Source: DSOS01 sp035286585
Lineage (GTDB): Bacteria; Chloroflexota; Anaerolineae; Anaerolineales; UBA4823
Length of the DNA stretch: 6,861 nucleotides
NCBI GenBank assembly: GCA_035286585.1
Contig: DATEDC010000097.1
Location: forward strand, 1-6,861
Direction of reading: 5' to 3'
The notes below the pieces were generated by a model. It worked only from the letters and a program-made list of their open reading frames with translations, was not told the origin of the DNA and made no database searches. Shown piece by piece: positions 5,842-6,861 of the stretch (its first letter is position 1; every line of letters starts with the position of its first letter). A program made the position numbers and the translations under genes.

Positions 5842-6861
5842 CCGCGGAATCTATAAACGCCGCCAGGTCCGCCTTCAGCCGCTGGAGCGAGGGCAGGTGG
5901 ACGTACATCATGTGCCCGGCTTCGTACTCCGCCATTGAGATGTTGCCGCGCAGATTCTCGTCCAGCCCCAGGTGGTCAAAGGTGTAATGGGTGGCGAGAT
6001 AGGGGGTTGCCAGGTCGTAATAGCCATTGGCAACGAACACCTTCAAGGCAGGGTTCACGGAGATCGCCTTGCGCAGCGTCTCGCCCACATTCACATATTG
6101 GTTCTGGTAGATATCGTATTTCCACTTCTCGTAAATCGGAGCCAGTATCTCGTAAGGCAGATCGCTCTCGTATTGCAATTCGGCGCGCACGTACTGGTTC
6201 AGGGTTGCGGTGTAAACGCCCTGGATGGCGGCGTAACTGGGGTCGAACTCGTAGTATTCGCCGGCGGAATCGCGATCCACGCCGGTGTAGCGGCTGTCCA
6301 GGCGCCCAACGGTCAGGCCCTGATCGCGCAGCAGCTCCTTGGTGAAGCGGTGGATCTCGATGCGCAGATCGGCCTGCCGGATGTATTTTTCGGCCAGGCC
6401 GGTGTAGCGGGCGAGCTTATTGACGATCTGGAGGCGCTCCTCGTTGGCAAGGGAGGCTCCTTTCATCAGCGCCAGGGTGTATTCATTCAAGGCAAACGAC
6501 TCTACCTCTGCCAGGGTCTTGCTCAGGTCGGCCTGTAAGTCGCTCTCCAGCTTGTGGTGGTACCAGGCTGTGGAGGTATAGCTGGGCAGAAAGAGGACAA
6601 AGGGCAGGTCATTGCCGGGGTCAAAACGGATGGTTTGGAAGCTGAGCACCACGGAGACCAGCATGATCCCATTCAGGTACATGCCGTACTTCTCCTGCAG
6701 GTAGCCGGAGAGCGCCGCCCCGCGGGTAGTGCCGTAGCTCTCCCCGATCAGGAACTTGGGCGAGGCCCAGCGCTTGTTGCGCGTGGACCACAGGCGGATG
6801 AACTCGCCGACGGCTTCGACGTCTTTCTTTATGTTGTGAAACTCCCCCGCCTTCTCTCCGG
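5834..6861 (-). CDS. Peptidase S10 (serine carboxypeptidase-like), N-terminus outside window
   Basis: The frame stays open from the right edge to TAA (5836-5834), giving about 341 residues; the Met codon at 6682 is internal. Upstream of it the frame encodes KFLIGESYGTTRG, the S10 nucleophile box, with Ser at 6737-6739. The other catalytic residues are Asp in GYYDLATP (6014-6016) and His in AGHMMYVH (5912-5914), both in family order and spacing. All three triad residues are therefore present. Bacterial S10 proteins are usually about 480-510 residues with a signal peptide and remove C-terminal amino acids from peptides outside the cytoplasm; the missing part would hold the signal peptide and first strands. 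Inserted between Ser and Asp is a long helical cap (about 6030-6600), normal for the family. The gene converges on the lyase, and the two tails overlap by 8 bp. Confidence 0.9.
   Translation of the reverse strand, partial: GEKAGEFHNIKKDVEAVGEFIRLWSTRNKRWASPKFLIGESYGTTRGAALSGYLQEKYGMYLNGIMLVSVVLSFQTIRFDPGNDLPFVLFLPSYTSTAWYHHKLESDLQADLSKTLAEVESFALNEYTLALMKGASLANEERLQIVNKLARYTGLAEKYIRQADLRIEIHRFTKELLRDQGLTVGRLDSRYTGVDRDSAGEYYEFDPSYAAIQGVYTATLNQYVRAELQYESDLPYEILAPIYEKWKYDIYQNQYVNVGETLRKAISVNPALKVFVANGYYDLATPYLATHYTFDHLGLDENLRGNISMAEYEAGHMMYVHLPSLQRLKADLAAFIDSAVT

Noticed and set aside
5972..6538. 188-residue + strand frame opposite the S10 gene
   Set aside because: The - strand frame carries all three S10 catalytic residues; the + frame has no motif and no promoter.
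5834..6682. Start of the S10 gene at the Met codon 6682
   Set aside because: The frame continues upstream to the window edge and includes the GESYG nucleophile box, so this Met is internal.

Overview
The window is GC-rich and densely coded. It holds a cut 3' end, a four-gene block on the + strand, and a cut convergent gene on the - strand. The gene set is an LppX/LprG-type lipoprotein, a P55/Rv1410-like exporter, a DUF3352 protein, an actinobacterial-style cystathionine lyase and a bacterial S10 carboxypeptidase. With a dispersed TGYCA..GCGARC repeat, this fits a Chloroflexota (Anaerolineae-like) genome best. That placement is inference from gene content; there is no rRNA or marker gene to settle it.

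Layout. 1-131: last 42 codons of a thioredoxin-fold (TlpA/redoxin-like) protein. 132-315: intergenic region with an 18-bp near-palindrome (226-243) followed by a textbook extended -10 promoter (258-286). 316-1098: LppX/LprG-type lipoprotein. 1099-1322: intergenic region largely filled by a 142-bp repeat with diverged inverted ends (1151-1292). 1323-2894: 14-helix-class MFS exporter of the Rv1410/P55 type. 2891-4696: membrane-anchored DUF3352 protein with a duplicated extracellular module, overlapping the exporter by ATGA. 4699-5841: PLP-dependent cystathionine gamma-lyase/synthase family enzyme, starting 2 bp after the DUF3352 stop. 5834-6861: C-terminal two thirds of an S10 serine carboxypeptidase on the - strand, running off the right edge and overlapping the lyase tail to tail by 8 bp.

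How the genes work together. In mycobacteria, the lipoprotein LprG and the MFS protein Rv1410 (P55) form a two-gene operon that moves triacylglyceride and glycolipids out of the inner membrane. The same pair in the same order occurs here, outside the mycolic-acid bacteria if the taxon inference is right. A DUF3352 protein is translationally coupled behind the transporter. The most interesting reading is a three-part envelope-lipid export system: lipoprotein carrier, MFS pump, and a single-pass protein with a large outer domain. The PLP enzyme is probably a co-transcribed metabolic passenger. The S10 peptidase is a separate transcription unit.
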